A stretch of 40,812 bases of DNA from Candidatus Falkowbacteria bacterium RIFOXYA2_FULL_47_19 (GTDB lineage Bacteria; Patescibacteriota; Patescibacteriia; Patescibacteriales; UBA12075), in contig MFGB01000020.1 of NCBI GenBank assembly GCA_001780275.1, positions 1-40,812 of the forward strand. The letters run 5' to 3'. Positions 24,806-32,143 of this stretch are shown here, in pieces (positions within the stretch are counted from its first letter, which is position 1; the number at the start of each line of letters is the position of its first letter). The notes beneath the pieces are model-generated. The model worked only from the letters and a program-made list of their open reading frames with translations. It was not told the origin of the DNA and did no database searches. Position numbers and translations under genes: made by a program.

Positions 24806-24835
24806 AGCGCGAAAATATTCGCGCTTTTTGTTTTT
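24806..24835 (+). terminator. Terminator after the phosphatase gene
   Basis: AGCGCGAA pairs with TTCGCGCT around AATA, followed by TTTTGTTTTTTG. Confidence 0.92.
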
Positions 24836-24877
24836 TGTCGAAAAAAACAGTCCCGATAAGGGATTGCTTTCTTTATG

Positions 24878-24968
24878 AGCGGGTAACCCCGCCTAAGTCG
24901 CTCGCGCTCCTTTGCGGGGCAGGCGGGAATCGGAGGGGCGAAAGCCTCACAACATCATAGTACGAGTC
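24878..24968 (-). pseudogene. Degenerate tRNA-Gly-like copy split by a palindrome
   Basis: On the plus strand GAGCGGGTAAC is followed by a 37-nt GC-rich insert (24888-24924) and then GGGAATCGGA. In the intact tRNA-Gly at 25097-25168 the same two pieces are contiguous. The rest (GGCGAAAGCCTC, CATAGTACGAG) resembles the anticodon and D arms but does not fold: the acceptor 5' strand and one T-stem strand are missing. A decayed tRNA gene is the simplest reading; the identity of the anticodon arm (TTC-like loop) is uncertain. Confidence 0.55.
24888..24927. repeat. GC-rich palindromic insert in the tRNA-like remnant
   Basis: CCCGCCT (24888-24894) and AGGCGGG (24921-24927) form the outer stem; the interior contains GTCGCTCGCGCTCC and TTTGCGGGGC. 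It shares GCGAGCG-type motifs with the tandem repeat near ssrA. Confidence 0.6.
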
Positions 24969-25056
24969 GGATGATTTTTAGAAATTTAAATAAATTTTAA
25001 AATTTGGTTGTTTTAAAATCTACTATCAAGCGGGTCCGATTACCGAAAACCACACC

Positions 25057-25096
25057 CAAATTCAAAACCCCGGATGCGACCGGGGCTTTGAATTTG
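25057..25096 (-). terminator. Long hairpin terminator directly after tRNA-Gly
   Basis: CAAATTCAAA(A)CCCCGG pairs with CCGGGG(C)TTTGAATTTG, 16 pairs with one mismatch and a 6-nt loop. It starts at the base next to the tRNA 3' end; TTTTGAATTT follows the GC core on the minus strand. A fragment at 25028-25043 (GCGGGTCCGATTACCG) resembles a tRNA T-arm on the opposite strand. Confidence 0.7.
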
Positions 25097-25168
25097 AGCG
25101 GGTAACGGGAATCGGACCCGTTTCTCGACCTTGGCAAGGTCGCATAATAGCCATTATACGATACCCGC
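25097..25168 (-). tRNA. tRNA-Gly (anticodon GCC)
   Basis: 72-nt cloverleaf. Acceptor GCGGGTA pairs with TACCCGC, anticodon stem CGACC/GGTCG with loop TTGCCAA, T-arm ACGGGTCCGATTCCCGT. Discriminator U; CCA not encoded. Confidence 0.95.
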
Positions 25169-25208
25169 TTATCTTGTTCGCGGCGATGATTGGACCGATA
25201 ATCAAAAA

Positions 25209-25236
25209 AGTTAAGAATATATATAGTTTCTTAACT
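25209..25236. promoter_or_regulatory. Inverted repeat between promoter and tRNA-Gly
   Basis: AGTTAAGAA is mirrored by TTCTTAACT around a 10-nt loop (TATATATAGT). It lies in the transcribed leader just past the tRNA-Gly -10 box and could be an operator or a processing hairpin in the precursor. Confidence 0.5.
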
Positions 25237-25243
25237 AAATAAT

Positions 25244-25272
25244 ATTATAGATTAAACAAAAAAATTTGGCAA
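25244..25272 (-). promoter_or_regulatory. tRNA-Gly promoter
   Basis: On the minus strand TTGCCA (25267-25272), 17-nt spacer, TATAAT (25244-25249): a perfect -10 box. Confidence 0.75.
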
Positions 25273-25278
25273 GAGACC

Positions 25279-25307
25279 TTGACGGCATAAACAATATATG
25301 GTAAAAA
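25279..25307 (+). promoter_or_regulatory. Promoter for the 109-residue gene
   Basis: TTGACG at 25279-25284 and TAAAAA at 25302-25307, 17-nt spacer, divergent from the tRNA-Gly promoter and about 60 nt before the ATG at 25368. Confidence 0.5.
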
Positions 25308-25367
25308 ATTAAAACCATTGTAGAACTTTAAAAATTTTATATTACCTTATTACGGAAGGGGGGGGTT

Positions 25368-25697
25368 ATGTATAGCCTACTTTTCTTGATTCATTTTACT
25401 ATGACTTTTGCGCTTATTATGTCGCTATTTCCTTTGGCTGTTTATGTCGCCGATACATCGTTCGGTAATCACTGTCTGCAATTAATTTTCTTCCCTTTAA
25501 AAGCTCCGATCTTTTGGCTTTCATACCTTTGGGAAAAACTGGCTAATAAAAATATCCTGGAAGTCAGGCGATTTAATAGCTTGAATTCCTATGTTTACCT
25601 GAAAACGTCAGTGCCTGATCGTGATCCAAGATCTGTCCGCATATTAAAGCTAATGTACTGGTCTTTCGAATTTAAAATCGGAAAATTTTCCCATTAA
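25368..25697 (+). CDS. Hypothetical membrane protein, 109 residues
   Basis: Not recognised. Two hydrophobic segments: SLLFLIHFTMTFALIMSLFPLAVYVA (about 3-28) and CLQLIFFPLKAPIFWLSYLWEKLA (about 36-58). A basic soluble tail follows with two stretches of similar tone (VRRFNSLNSYVYLKTSV and VRILKLMYWSFEFKIG). The SD is a run, GGAAGGGGGGGG, ending 2-3 nt before the ATG, much stronger than at core genes. It may share a transcript with the exported protein 57 nt downstream. Confidence 0.65.
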   Translation: MYSLLFLIHFTMTFALIMSLFPLAVYVADTSFGNHCLQLIFFPLKAPIFWLSYLWEKLANKNILEVRRFNSLNSYVYLKTSVPDRDPRSVRILKLMYWSFEFKIGKFSH

Positions 25698-25754
25698 CCC
25701 TAACCCCCTAACCCGTTCCCGTAACCGGGAACACCGCCCAGAAGGAGAGAAAAG

Positions 25755-26249
25755 ATGAAAAAAATCAGCGTATTAGCATTGGCCGCTCTGATCGCCGTTC
25801 TGTTTGTTGTTACCACGGCTTTCGCTGAACAGGGTAATTTTACCCCGCCCAAGTACGACAAAAGCAAAGGCGAATCGAATGTGGTTTATGTCTTTCCGCA
25901 GATAAACAACCACCACACGCCGGATAAGGCGGTCGCTGAAGAGATGCGAGCGGCGGGATATTTTTACGTCACAGTGACAAGATACAGGGTGGATACGGAT
26001 GGCGACGGCCGCGTCGATCTCTGGCACGTGGACTACGACATGCCCGCGCACGAAGCTCAGGATATTAGGGGATTGATAACAAAAATGCCGCCGGCTCAAA
26101 CCACTATCCTCTATGTTGGCGTAAACGCCGACGAAAGCGATTGCGAAAGAATTCTTTATGACCTGGTAGATAAAAACGGCCAACCCGGCCGCGATGGGAT
26201 TTACGAAAAAGAAACAGTCTCCCCCAAGCCGGAGAAACCGGAAAAATAA
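25755..26249 (+). CDS. Exported protein with an EF-hand-like calcium loop
   Basis: 164 residues. A signal peptide (1-24) with cleavage after AFA gives a mature soluble protein. Residues 80-88 (DTDGDGRVD) form a DxDxDG calcium loop as in dockerin and EF-hand-like exported proteins; only one loop is present. The region VVYVFPQINNHHTPDKAVAEEMRAAGYFYVTVTRYRVD and a C-terminal PKPEKPEK tail complete it. No family is recognised; calcium binding is inferred from the motif. SD AAGGAGAG lies 5 nt before the ATG. Confidence 0.75.
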   Translation: MKKISVLALAALIAVLFVVTTAFAEQGNFTPPKYDKSKGESNVVYVFPQINNHHTPDKAVAEEMRAAGYFYVTVTRYRVDTDGDGRVDLWHVDYDMPAHEAQDIRGLITKMPPAQTTILYVGVNADESDCERILYDLVDKNGQPGRDGIYEKETVSPKPEKPEK

Positions 26250-26255
26250 GAAAAT

Positions 26256-26285
26256 AACCGCTCAAATTTAATTCGAGCGGTTTTT
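26256..26285. terminator. Bidirectional terminator between the convergent genes
   Basis: AACCGCTC pairs with GAGCGGTT around an 11-nt loop, followed by TTTAATTT on the plus strand. It lies between the exported-protein gene and the end of the alpha-glucan cluster. Confidence 0.85.
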
Positions 26286-26307
26286 AATTTTTAAAACCAG
26301 TTCAAAA

Positions 26308-27741
26308 TCATTCCTTGATTAATTTTTTATACAGCTTAACATATTCCTTGGCCGACTTATTCCAGGAAAAGTCTTTTTTCATGGCGCGCGTTTGCATCTG
26401 CCGCCACTTTTTCGGTTCGTCGCGATAGACCCTAAGCGCTTTCTTTAAGGACGCGAAGAATTCATTCTCATCCACGTTTTTAAAAGTAAAACCGACCTCG
26501 GGCGTAACGGTATCGGCGATGCCGCCTGTCCGGCGGGCGAACGGCAAAGCGCCGTAGCGCATAGCGATCATCTGCCCGAGGCCGCAAGGCTCGTAGCGGG
26601 AGGGCATAAGAAAAATATCGGAAGCGGCGTAAATTTCCTGGGCCAAGCCGATATCGAAAGTGATGTTAGCGCTGATCTTGTCGGGATAGCGGCGGGCAAG
26701 GGAAGCCAGATGTTTTTCGTATCTTTCTTCGCCTGTTCCCAAAAATACGTACTGGCAGTCGAGGCGGGCGAACCTTTCCGTGAAAAGCTCTATGCCCTTT
26801 TGCCAGGCCAATCGCGTGACCATTCCGGCCAAGGGGATATTCTTATCGACCGGCAAGCCTAATTTTTTCTGAAGATATAATTTATTGGCGGTTTTTTTAT
26901 TTAGAGAACGGACGTTGAATTTATGTTTAATATATTTATCCCGACCCGGATCGAAAAACTTAACGTCTATGCCGTTTAAAATACCGTATAGATCTTCCTT
27001 TCTCCGCCTGATGATGTTTTCCAGGTTGGCGCCGTAAAAACTCGTAGTGATCTCTCGCGCGTAAGTCGGCGCGACCGTATTTACCAGATCGGCCATGAGC
27101 ACTCCCTGGACCATGAAATTAATATCTCCGTCGCGAGCGTCGATAGAGAGGCACTTGGTCGATTGCCGGTTAAGATTGCCGACGGAAAGAGTAACGGGTT
27201 TGGTTTTTCCCTGATAGCTGAAATTATGGATCGTATACAAGGTTTTCAGGTCTTTTAAGTATTCAAGATTTGAAACCGTTATGATATCCGGAATCAGAGC
27301 CACGTGCGAGTCGTGGCAATGTATGATCTGCGGTTCAAAACCTAAAACAGGCAAAGCATAAAGCGCGGCTAGGGAAAAGAACAAAAACCGTTCCGAATTG
27401 TCTCCGGATACGTAAACATCCTTATATTCGAAATATTCCGGAGCGTCTATAAAATAAGCGATGACAGCGGTACCGGGAATTTTCGCCTGCCAGACGTTTA
27501 TTTTAATAAGCAGCCTTCCCGAAGGCACTTCCAGGCCGGAATAAATTTTTTTAAGTTTAAATTTTTTCCTGTCGATGCTGCCGTAGAGGGGCATGATCAC
27601 CCGCGCGTCGATTCCGATTTTTTTCAAGGCAACGGGCAAGCTGCCGGTAACATCGCCCAGGCCCCCGACCTTAACGAAGGGGGCGACTTCGGCCGCGGCC
27701 ATAAGGACGCGGATCCTGGAATCCTTTTTATTTATTGGCAT
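26308..27741 (-). CDS. glgA: Glycogen/starch synthase (GT5), copy 1
   Basis: GT5 synthase that extends alpha-1,4-glucan from ADP- or UDP-glucose. The N-terminal sugar-nucleotide loop is K24-V-G-G-L-G-D-V (KxGG), a conservative variation of KTGGL. HCHDSHVALIPD, TIHNFSYQG and GILNGIDVKFFDP follow. The C-terminal acid motif is SRYEPCGLGQMIAMRYGALPFARRTGG. 477 residues, the same length as E. coli GlgA. It is last in a seven-gene minus-strand cluster. No glgC was found in the window, so the donor nucleotide source is unresolved. Confidence 0.92.
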   Translation of the reverse strand: MPINKKDSRIRVLMAAAEVAPFVKVGGLGDVTGSLPVALKKIGIDARVIMPLYGSIDRKKFKLKKIYSGLEVPSGRLLIKINVWQAKIPGTAVIAYFIDAPEYFEYKDVYVSGDNSERFLFFSLAALYALPVLGFEPQIIHCHDSHVALIPDIITVSNLEYLKDLKTLYTIHNFSYQGKTKPVTLSVGNLNRQSTKCLSIDARDGDINFMVQGVLMADLVNTVAPTYAREITTSFYGANLENIIRRRKEDLYGILNGIDVKFFDPGRDKYIKHKFNVRSLNKKTANKLYLQKKLGLPVDKNIPLAGMVTRLAWQKGIELFTERFARLDCQYVFLGTGEERYEKHLASLARRYPDKISANITFDIGLAQEIYAASDIFLMPSRYEPCGLGQMIAMRYGALPFARRTGGIADTVTPEVGFTFKNVDENEFFASLKKALRVYRDEPKKWRQMQTRAMKKDFSWNKSAKEYVKLYKKLIKE

Positions 27742-27824
27742 ATTACTATTTGCACTATTATTAATATGATCTTAAATATAGAGAAAATTCTCTGGGGCAG
27801 CAGCCGGAAAAACAGCCGCTTTTT

Positions 27825-28853
27825 CTATTTTCCAGAATCCGCGACTATCTTCTTGTAGGCTTTTTCATATCCGTCGATCATCCTTTCGACGGGAAATTTT
27901 TCGGTTACGAAATCTCGACAGGCGCGGCGGTCGATCTTGTCTATTTTTTTTATGGCCCTCTTTAAATCGGATAGATCTTTGACAACAAAACCAGTGCGGC
28001 CCGGCGCGATGATCTCCCGGCTGGCGCCGCCGGGATAAACTATAGCCGGAGTTCCGCAGGCCTGCGCCTCGACCGGCACTAAACCGAAAGCTTCGAAGTA
28101 GGTATGCGGATGCAGGACGGCTCGGGCATTTCTAAGAAGTCCGATCTTTTTCTTAAAGCCGACCTCGCCGGCGTATATAATGCTTTTATTATCCACATAC
28201 GGCCAAACGTATTTATCAAGATAGCCGCTGTCCGTCCGGCTTGTTTTTCCGGCCAAGATAAGTTTAAGCTTAAGACTTCTGGCCGCTTCGATCGCAATCG
28301 CCGGTCCTTTTTGCGGGGAAAGACGACCCAAAAAAAGAAAATAGTCTTTAGGTTTTTCGTTAAAAGGAAAAAACGAAAAATCCAGACCATTGCTGATAAT
28401 GCCGGCGGTATTTAAAAAATGCAGGCGCTTGGCCATGGCCTTTGAGATCACAATGAAATTTTCCCGGCGATGTTCACGCAAAAAGGCCGTTTCTTCTTTC
28501 GAGATTTCGCCGTACTCGAGGCTATGCACGACCGGCGTTTTTACCAAACGGGAGAAAAACAAGCCCTTATATTCGACGTGGCAATCAATGATATCGAAAC
28601 GGCCGGAGGAGGTGAAGGCTCTGGCGATATTGCCGAATTCCTGGATTTCCGAATAATGGTTTTTGTTTCCGTACGGGCGAAGCGCTCCCGGCACTAAACG
28701 CGCGCTAGTCCTGGAATCGCCGGTGGCGAAGAGGGTTACTTTGTGCCCCCGTTTAACTAAACCTTCGGCCAGGTTTCCGACCACGGCGCCGGTGCCTCCG
28801 GTGGAAAAAGGATCGGAGCGTTCCCATAATTTTGAAATAATCGCTATTTTCAT
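27825..28853 (-). CDS. Glycosyltransferase family 4 protein
   Basis: 342-residue GT-B enzyme. The N-terminal half opens with KIAIISKLWERSDPFSTGGTGAVVGNLAEGLVKRGHKV (glycine loop). The C-terminal half has FLFLGRLSPQKGPAIAIEAA and the GT4 E-x7-E motif EAFGLVPVEAQACGTP. GT4 members transfer hexose from NDP-sugars with retention. Placed between two alpha-glucan genes, it might make or extend a glucan, or maltose 1-phosphate in the way of GlgM, but family alone cannot say which. It starts 12 nt after the debranching-like gene, so the two are translationally close. Confidence 0.85.
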   Translation of the reverse strand: MKIAIISKLWERSDPFSTGGTGAVVGNLAEGLVKRGHKVTLFATGDSRTSARLVPGALRPYGNKNHYSEIQEFGNIARAFTSSGRFDIIDCHVEYKGLFFSRLVKTPVVHSLEYGEISKEETAFLREHRRENFIVISKAMAKRLHFLNTAGIISNGLDFSFFPFNEKPKDYFLFLGRLSPQKGPAIAIEAARSLKLKLILAGKTSRTDSGYLDKYVWPYVDNKSIIYAGEVGFKKKIGLLRNARAVLHPHTYFEAFGLVPVEAQACGTPAIVYPGGASREIIAPGRTGFVVKDLSDLKRAIKKIDKIDRRACRDFVTEKFPVERMIDGYEKAYKKIVADSGK

Positions 28854-28865
28854 AATATAAAAAAT

Positions 28866-30062
28866 CTACCAAACGATATCGCCCTTAAGATAATGATAGG
28901 TTAACAAAAAAGTGGCGGCGTTCCAGGACTGGCCGTGCATCCCCATCGGTTTGCCGGTCTTACCATGAAACCATTCGTTGAATTGCCAATTATTGATCCT
29001 GTTGGCATCGGCTAAACGCGCCAATTCTTTACGGGCAAGATCGAGGTGGCCGGTTTTGCGCAAAGCCATGACGTAAAAAGCGCCGATAAACGGCCAGATA
29101 CCGCCGTTATGGTAATTATACGGCTTATTTTCTTCGTCCATATACGGCCTCCAGTCATAATCCTTCTGTTCGATAGGCGGGAATAAGACGATAGCCGGAT
29201 ATTTCCGGCTTATCTTATTGTTCCTTAACCAGCGGATAATGGCCTTAGCTCTGGCTGGAGAAGCAACGCCGAATAGTATGGCGAGCGCATTAGCATAAAC
29301 GTCGCAACGGTCGGAAGCGCTTTTATGGCCGATATAATTCAGATAATAAGGCACGTTATCTGTCAATTTTTTCATGATCCGAAGCTCAAGCAAACGATGA
29401 AAACGATCCTGGCTGAAAAACAGGGAACGCTTGGTGCTGGCCTCGTGCGGCCGGAAAAGCGCGTTAAGTCCGTCCGAAGCTAATTTTCTTTCCCGATCAA
29501 AACCAAAGCGCTCCAAGGCCCGGTACCAAAGGACATTAGTATAAAGCGTCCGCCCGTTCGCGGGCATATTATCGGCCCAATCGCACGCTTCGCCCTGCTC
29601 CAAAAGACCGTCAGCGTTAGTATCTTGGTAAAAAAGCCAGATCAAGGCTTTCTTAATATTGGCGGACAGTCCCGATTTTAACGCTTTGTCTCCGGCATGG
29701 CGATCGTAAAAATCGATAGCTATAAGCCACCACAGCGTCGAATCGATGCTGCCGAGAAAATAAAAAAATTTTTTATCTTTGGCCGGATCAACCGATGAGG
29801 GAATTTGTCCTGATTTCGTCTGGTACCGGGCCAAGGTCAGAAGATTCGTCCGGGCGATTTCCAGCAGTTTTTTATCTCCGGAGGCGACCATCCCCAAAAC
29901 ACAGATGCTCGCGTCCCGGCCGAAAATATTGGTATAAAGATTGTGCTTGGCCTTATCCGTCGGTAACGCGGCCGCGGTACCGTACTTGTGCGAATTCCTT
30001 AATAACAATTCCACTGATTTGCCGTAGCACTTTTCGATTAAGCGATCTTCGGAGATTATCAT
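28866..30062 (-). CDS. Glycoside hydrolase with (alpha/alpha)6 barrel, debranching-enzyme or invertase-like
   Basis: 398 residues. Conserved blocks: NIFGRDASICVLGM (45-58), GSIDSTLWWLIAIDFYD (104-120), ACDWAD (159-164), NYHNGGIWPFIGAFYVMAL (about 315-333), FNEWFHG, and HGQSWNAATF (376-385). They match the barrel domain of glycogen debranching enzymes (GDE_C/GH133) and GH100 invertases, with the G-R-D and H-x-x-x-x-W-P features. Lacking a GDE N-terminal transferase domain, it may be a debranching or an exo-acting alpha-glucosidase; the cluster context favours alpha-glucan. It has an own promoter with an extended -10. The family assignment is by motif, not search. Confidence 0.75.
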   Translation of the reverse strand: MIISEDRLIEKCYGKSVELLLRNSHKYGTAAALPTDKAKHNLYTNIFGRDASICVLGMVASGDKKLLEIARTNLLTLARYQTKSGQIPSSVDPAKDKKFFYFLGSIDSTLWWLIAIDFYDRHAGDKALKSGLSANIKKALIWLFYQDTNADGLLEQGEACDWADNMPANGRTLYTNVLWYRALERFGFDRERKLASDGLNALFRPHEASTKRSLFFSQDRFHRLLELRIMKKLTDNVPYYLNYIGHKSASDRCDVYANALAILFGVASPARAKAIIRWLRNNKISRKYPAIVLFPPIEQKDYDWRPYMDEENKPYNYHNGGIWPFIGAFYVMALRKTGHLDLARKELARLADANRINNWQFNEWFHGKTGKPMGMHGQSWNAATFLLTYHYLKGDIVW

Positions 30063-30092
30063 AATTTAAGAAATAATTCACTGATACTCTTT

Positions 30093-30101
30093 ATTATACC
30101 A
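30093..30101 (-). promoter_or_regulatory. Extended -10 promoter before the debranching-like gene
   Basis: On the minus strand TGGTATAAT, an extended -10 (TGnTATAAT). It starts about 30 nt before the ATG at 30062, directly after a terminator, so the cluster splits into two transcripts here. No good -35 is seen. Confidence 0.6.
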
Positions 30102-30107
30102 TAAAAA

Positions 30108-30137
30108 ATGAAAAAATCGTGAATTTTCATCCACGAT
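30108..30137 (-). terminator. Terminator after the PHP gene
   Basis: ATCGTG pairs with CACGAT around a 10-nt loop, and the minus strand continues TTTTTTCATTTTTT. It lies 25 nt after the stop codon of the PHP gene. Confidence 0.7.
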
Positions 30138-30162
30138 CCGTTCGTCCCGCCTCTAATCCGGC

Positions 30163-31020
30163 TTATCCGATGATCTTATCGACTTTACGCAGGTATTTGA
30201 CGTCGATCTTGAAGTATTCCCATGATTTCTGCAGCCTGTACCCCTTGCCTTCCATGCGGTGGAAATCGGAACCGCCGGTCGTGATAAGATTGAATTCGCG
30301 CGCCAGTCTTTGGATTAACATTATGGAATTGTAAGAATGGTGCGGCGACATAAGCTCGATGCCGTCCATGCCCTCGCTCTTAAGGCTTGCCAGAAAATCA
30401 CGATCGATATGGCCGCCTTTGGCTGGATGGCACAAAATCAATTGACCGCCGATTTTTTTTCTTAAACCAATGACCCGTTCGAAGTCGATCAGGCTGTTTT
30501 TCAATACTCCGATGTTCTTGTCCTGAAAATACCTGGAGATAATCTCGCCTTCGCCGGGAAAATCGGTTTTTAATTCCCTTTTCATCCTGCTTAAATTCTT
30601 ATGGTCGGCGCAAATAGCGTCGACGATATGGTTTATCGGCACGTAATGATTATGCCTGTCGAGTATTTTATCTATATTTATCCTGAATCCGGGCATTTTA
30701 GAGAGCATGACCCGGGCGTAACGGCGCCTTCTTTCCTGACTTTGGCGCAGCATATCGTGCAGTTCCGGATCGGTTTCATCGAAATTGTACCACAGGATAT
30801 TGAATCGGCGGCCGTGGAACTTGCAATAAAGCTCGAGTCCCTTAACCGGTTTTATGCCGTAACGACGGCAGGCATTGACGAATTCATGCACTCCTCCCAC
30901 GGTATTGTGATCGGTCAAAGCGGCAACCTTAACGCCTTGGCGGCGCATGAATTCGGCTAACTGCGTGGGCGTAAAATAGCCGTCGGAATAAGTGGAATGG
31001 ATCTGGAGATCGATAAACAT
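30163..31020 (-). CDS. PHP-domain phosphoesterase-like protein
   Basis: 285 residues, a single PHP metal-dependent phosphoesterase domain. Motif I is DLQIHSTYSDG, motif II ALTDHNT (37-40 contains D-H), motif III GLELYCK, and HPAKGG and TGGSDFHRMEG complete the set. Odd: the first His of the usual DLHxH is Gln (Gln6), which may change the trinuclear metal site. PHP proteins of this size act as histidinol-phosphatase-like, nucleotide or RNA phosphoesterases; no substrate is evident. It follows the kinase-like gene by 11 nt inside the glucan cluster, so a sugar phosphate is a plausible substrate. Confidence 0.82.
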   Translation of the reverse strand: MFIDLQIHSTYSDGYFTPTQLAEFMRRQGVKVAALTDHNTVGGVHEFVNACRRYGIKPVKGLELYCKFHGRRFNILWYNFDETDPELHDMLRQSQERRRRYARVMLSKMPGFRINIDKILDRHNHYVPINHIVDAICADHKNLSRMKRELKTDFPGEGEIISRYFQDKNIGVLKNSLIDFERVIGLRKKIGGQLILCHPAKGGHIDRDFLASLKSEGMDGIELMSPHHSYNSIMLIQRLAREFNLITTGGSDFHRMEGKGYRLQKSWEYFKIDVKYLRKVDKIIG

Positions 31021-31031
31021 ATATTTTTATT

Positions 31032-32096
31032 TTATTCTTCTGTTTTCGGATAACGCGCGGGAACATTTTCTTTTGCGCTGGCCAGCCATGTCTTTATCTT
31101 GTCGACGATCGCTTCCGCTCTTTCCGGTTCAGCCTTGTCCTTGATCAGAAAAAAGGTGGCCGTGCGCATGGAGGTCCAATAATAATAAAGCTCTATTCTT
31201 TTCCGGATATCTTCGTTCAATTTCCGACGCGGAGAATTTTTAAAATATCTGTCCAGAAAAATATCCTTTATCCTGGCGGCATAAGTCTGGTCTTCGATCT
31301 TCCGGCTGCTCATATATTCAAGCTGCTGGGTAAAGGCGCCGATATCGCGCGCGAAGTCGCCCAGGCAAAGATCGGTAAAATCAATAACCGCGATCTTCTT
31401 ACTGCCCATCTTGATGATATTTTCCGGATGCGCGTCGCCGTGTATGAGCCAGCGGCGGTCGGTCGACTTAAAAAATGATTTTTCGCGGTTATCGAATATC
31501 CTATAGGCCTTGGTAAAAACATCTTCGTATTGGGGGAAATTTTCCTTGACGCGCCAGAGAATATGGCGGACGCCGGGATAGACGGTGGCGATCCGGCTGT
31601 TTTCCTCGTTAAAATTGCGCGCTTTGCCGGTCGGAAGGTTATGAAGCTTGACGAACCAAAGGGCGGTCTTGGAAACGATCGTCTCGATCTCGTTGAATTT
31701 TTTTTCTTTTATGTACTGGTAAAGATTCTTTCCTTCCACGCCGCGATAAAAGGTCCCGCGGAAATCATCGGAATAAAACAGGGGATGAGGAATTGTCAGA
31801 TAACCCCGGCCGAAGTCATGCCCCCATAAAAACTCCAGGCTTTCAAAAACATTCTTTCTTGGTTCGCTCGAATGGGCAGAACAGATAATCGGCAGTTTTT
31901 TTCTTTTACCGTCCTTGGTCAAAAAGGTCGTCTTAAATTCAACCACAACATGATAGGTGTTTTCCCAGATCAATTTTTTATAAGGCTGTATTTTAACCCT
32001 TTTTATATCCAAAAAATCCGGATACATGGGTAATACTTTTTCTTTTAACAATCCGATAACGTATTTTTCGTCAAAAAGGGGAAGGATTTTGTTCAT
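31032..32096 (-). CDS. Aminoglycoside-phosphotransferase-fold kinase (possibly maltokinase-like)
   Basis: 354 residues. The catalytic loop is HGDAHPENI (219-227) and the metal-binding DFxD is IDFTDLCLGDFARDIG (238-253), the Brenner-type signature of the APH/choline kinase fold. An N-terminal region of about 90 residues has no clear match. It is surrounded by alpha-glucan genes (GH57 47 nt upstream, PHP 11 nt downstream), so a sugar kinase such as maltokinase is the most attractive guess. A small-molecule or glycan kinase of another type is possible. Antibiotic resistance is unlikely. Confidence 0.78.
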   Translation of the reverse strand: MNKILPLFDEKYVIGLLKEKVLPMYPDFLDIKRVKIQPYKKLIWENTYHVVVEFKTTFLTKDGKRKKLPIICSAHSSEPRKNVFESLEFLWGHDFGRGYLTIPHPLFYSDDFRGTFYRGVEGKNLYQYIKEKKFNEIETIVSKTALWFVKLHNLPTGKARNFNEENSRIATVYPGVRHILWRVKENFPQYEDVFTKAYRIFDNREKSFFKSTDRRWLIHGDAHPENIIKMGSKKIAVIDFTDLCLGDFARDIGAFTQQLEYMSSRKIEDQTYAARIKDIFLDRYFKNSPRRKLNEDIRKRIELYYYWTSMRTATFFLIKDKAEPERAEAIVDKIKTWLASAKENVPARYPKTEE

Positions 32097-32143
32097 ATAT
32101 TTTTAGACTTTAGAGATAGGCTTCAAGATATCAGGAATGAATG

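Noticed and set aside
31032..32096. Aminoglycoside resistance gene
   Set aside because: Only the fold is shared; the gene lies inside a glucan cluster and has no resistance-gene context.
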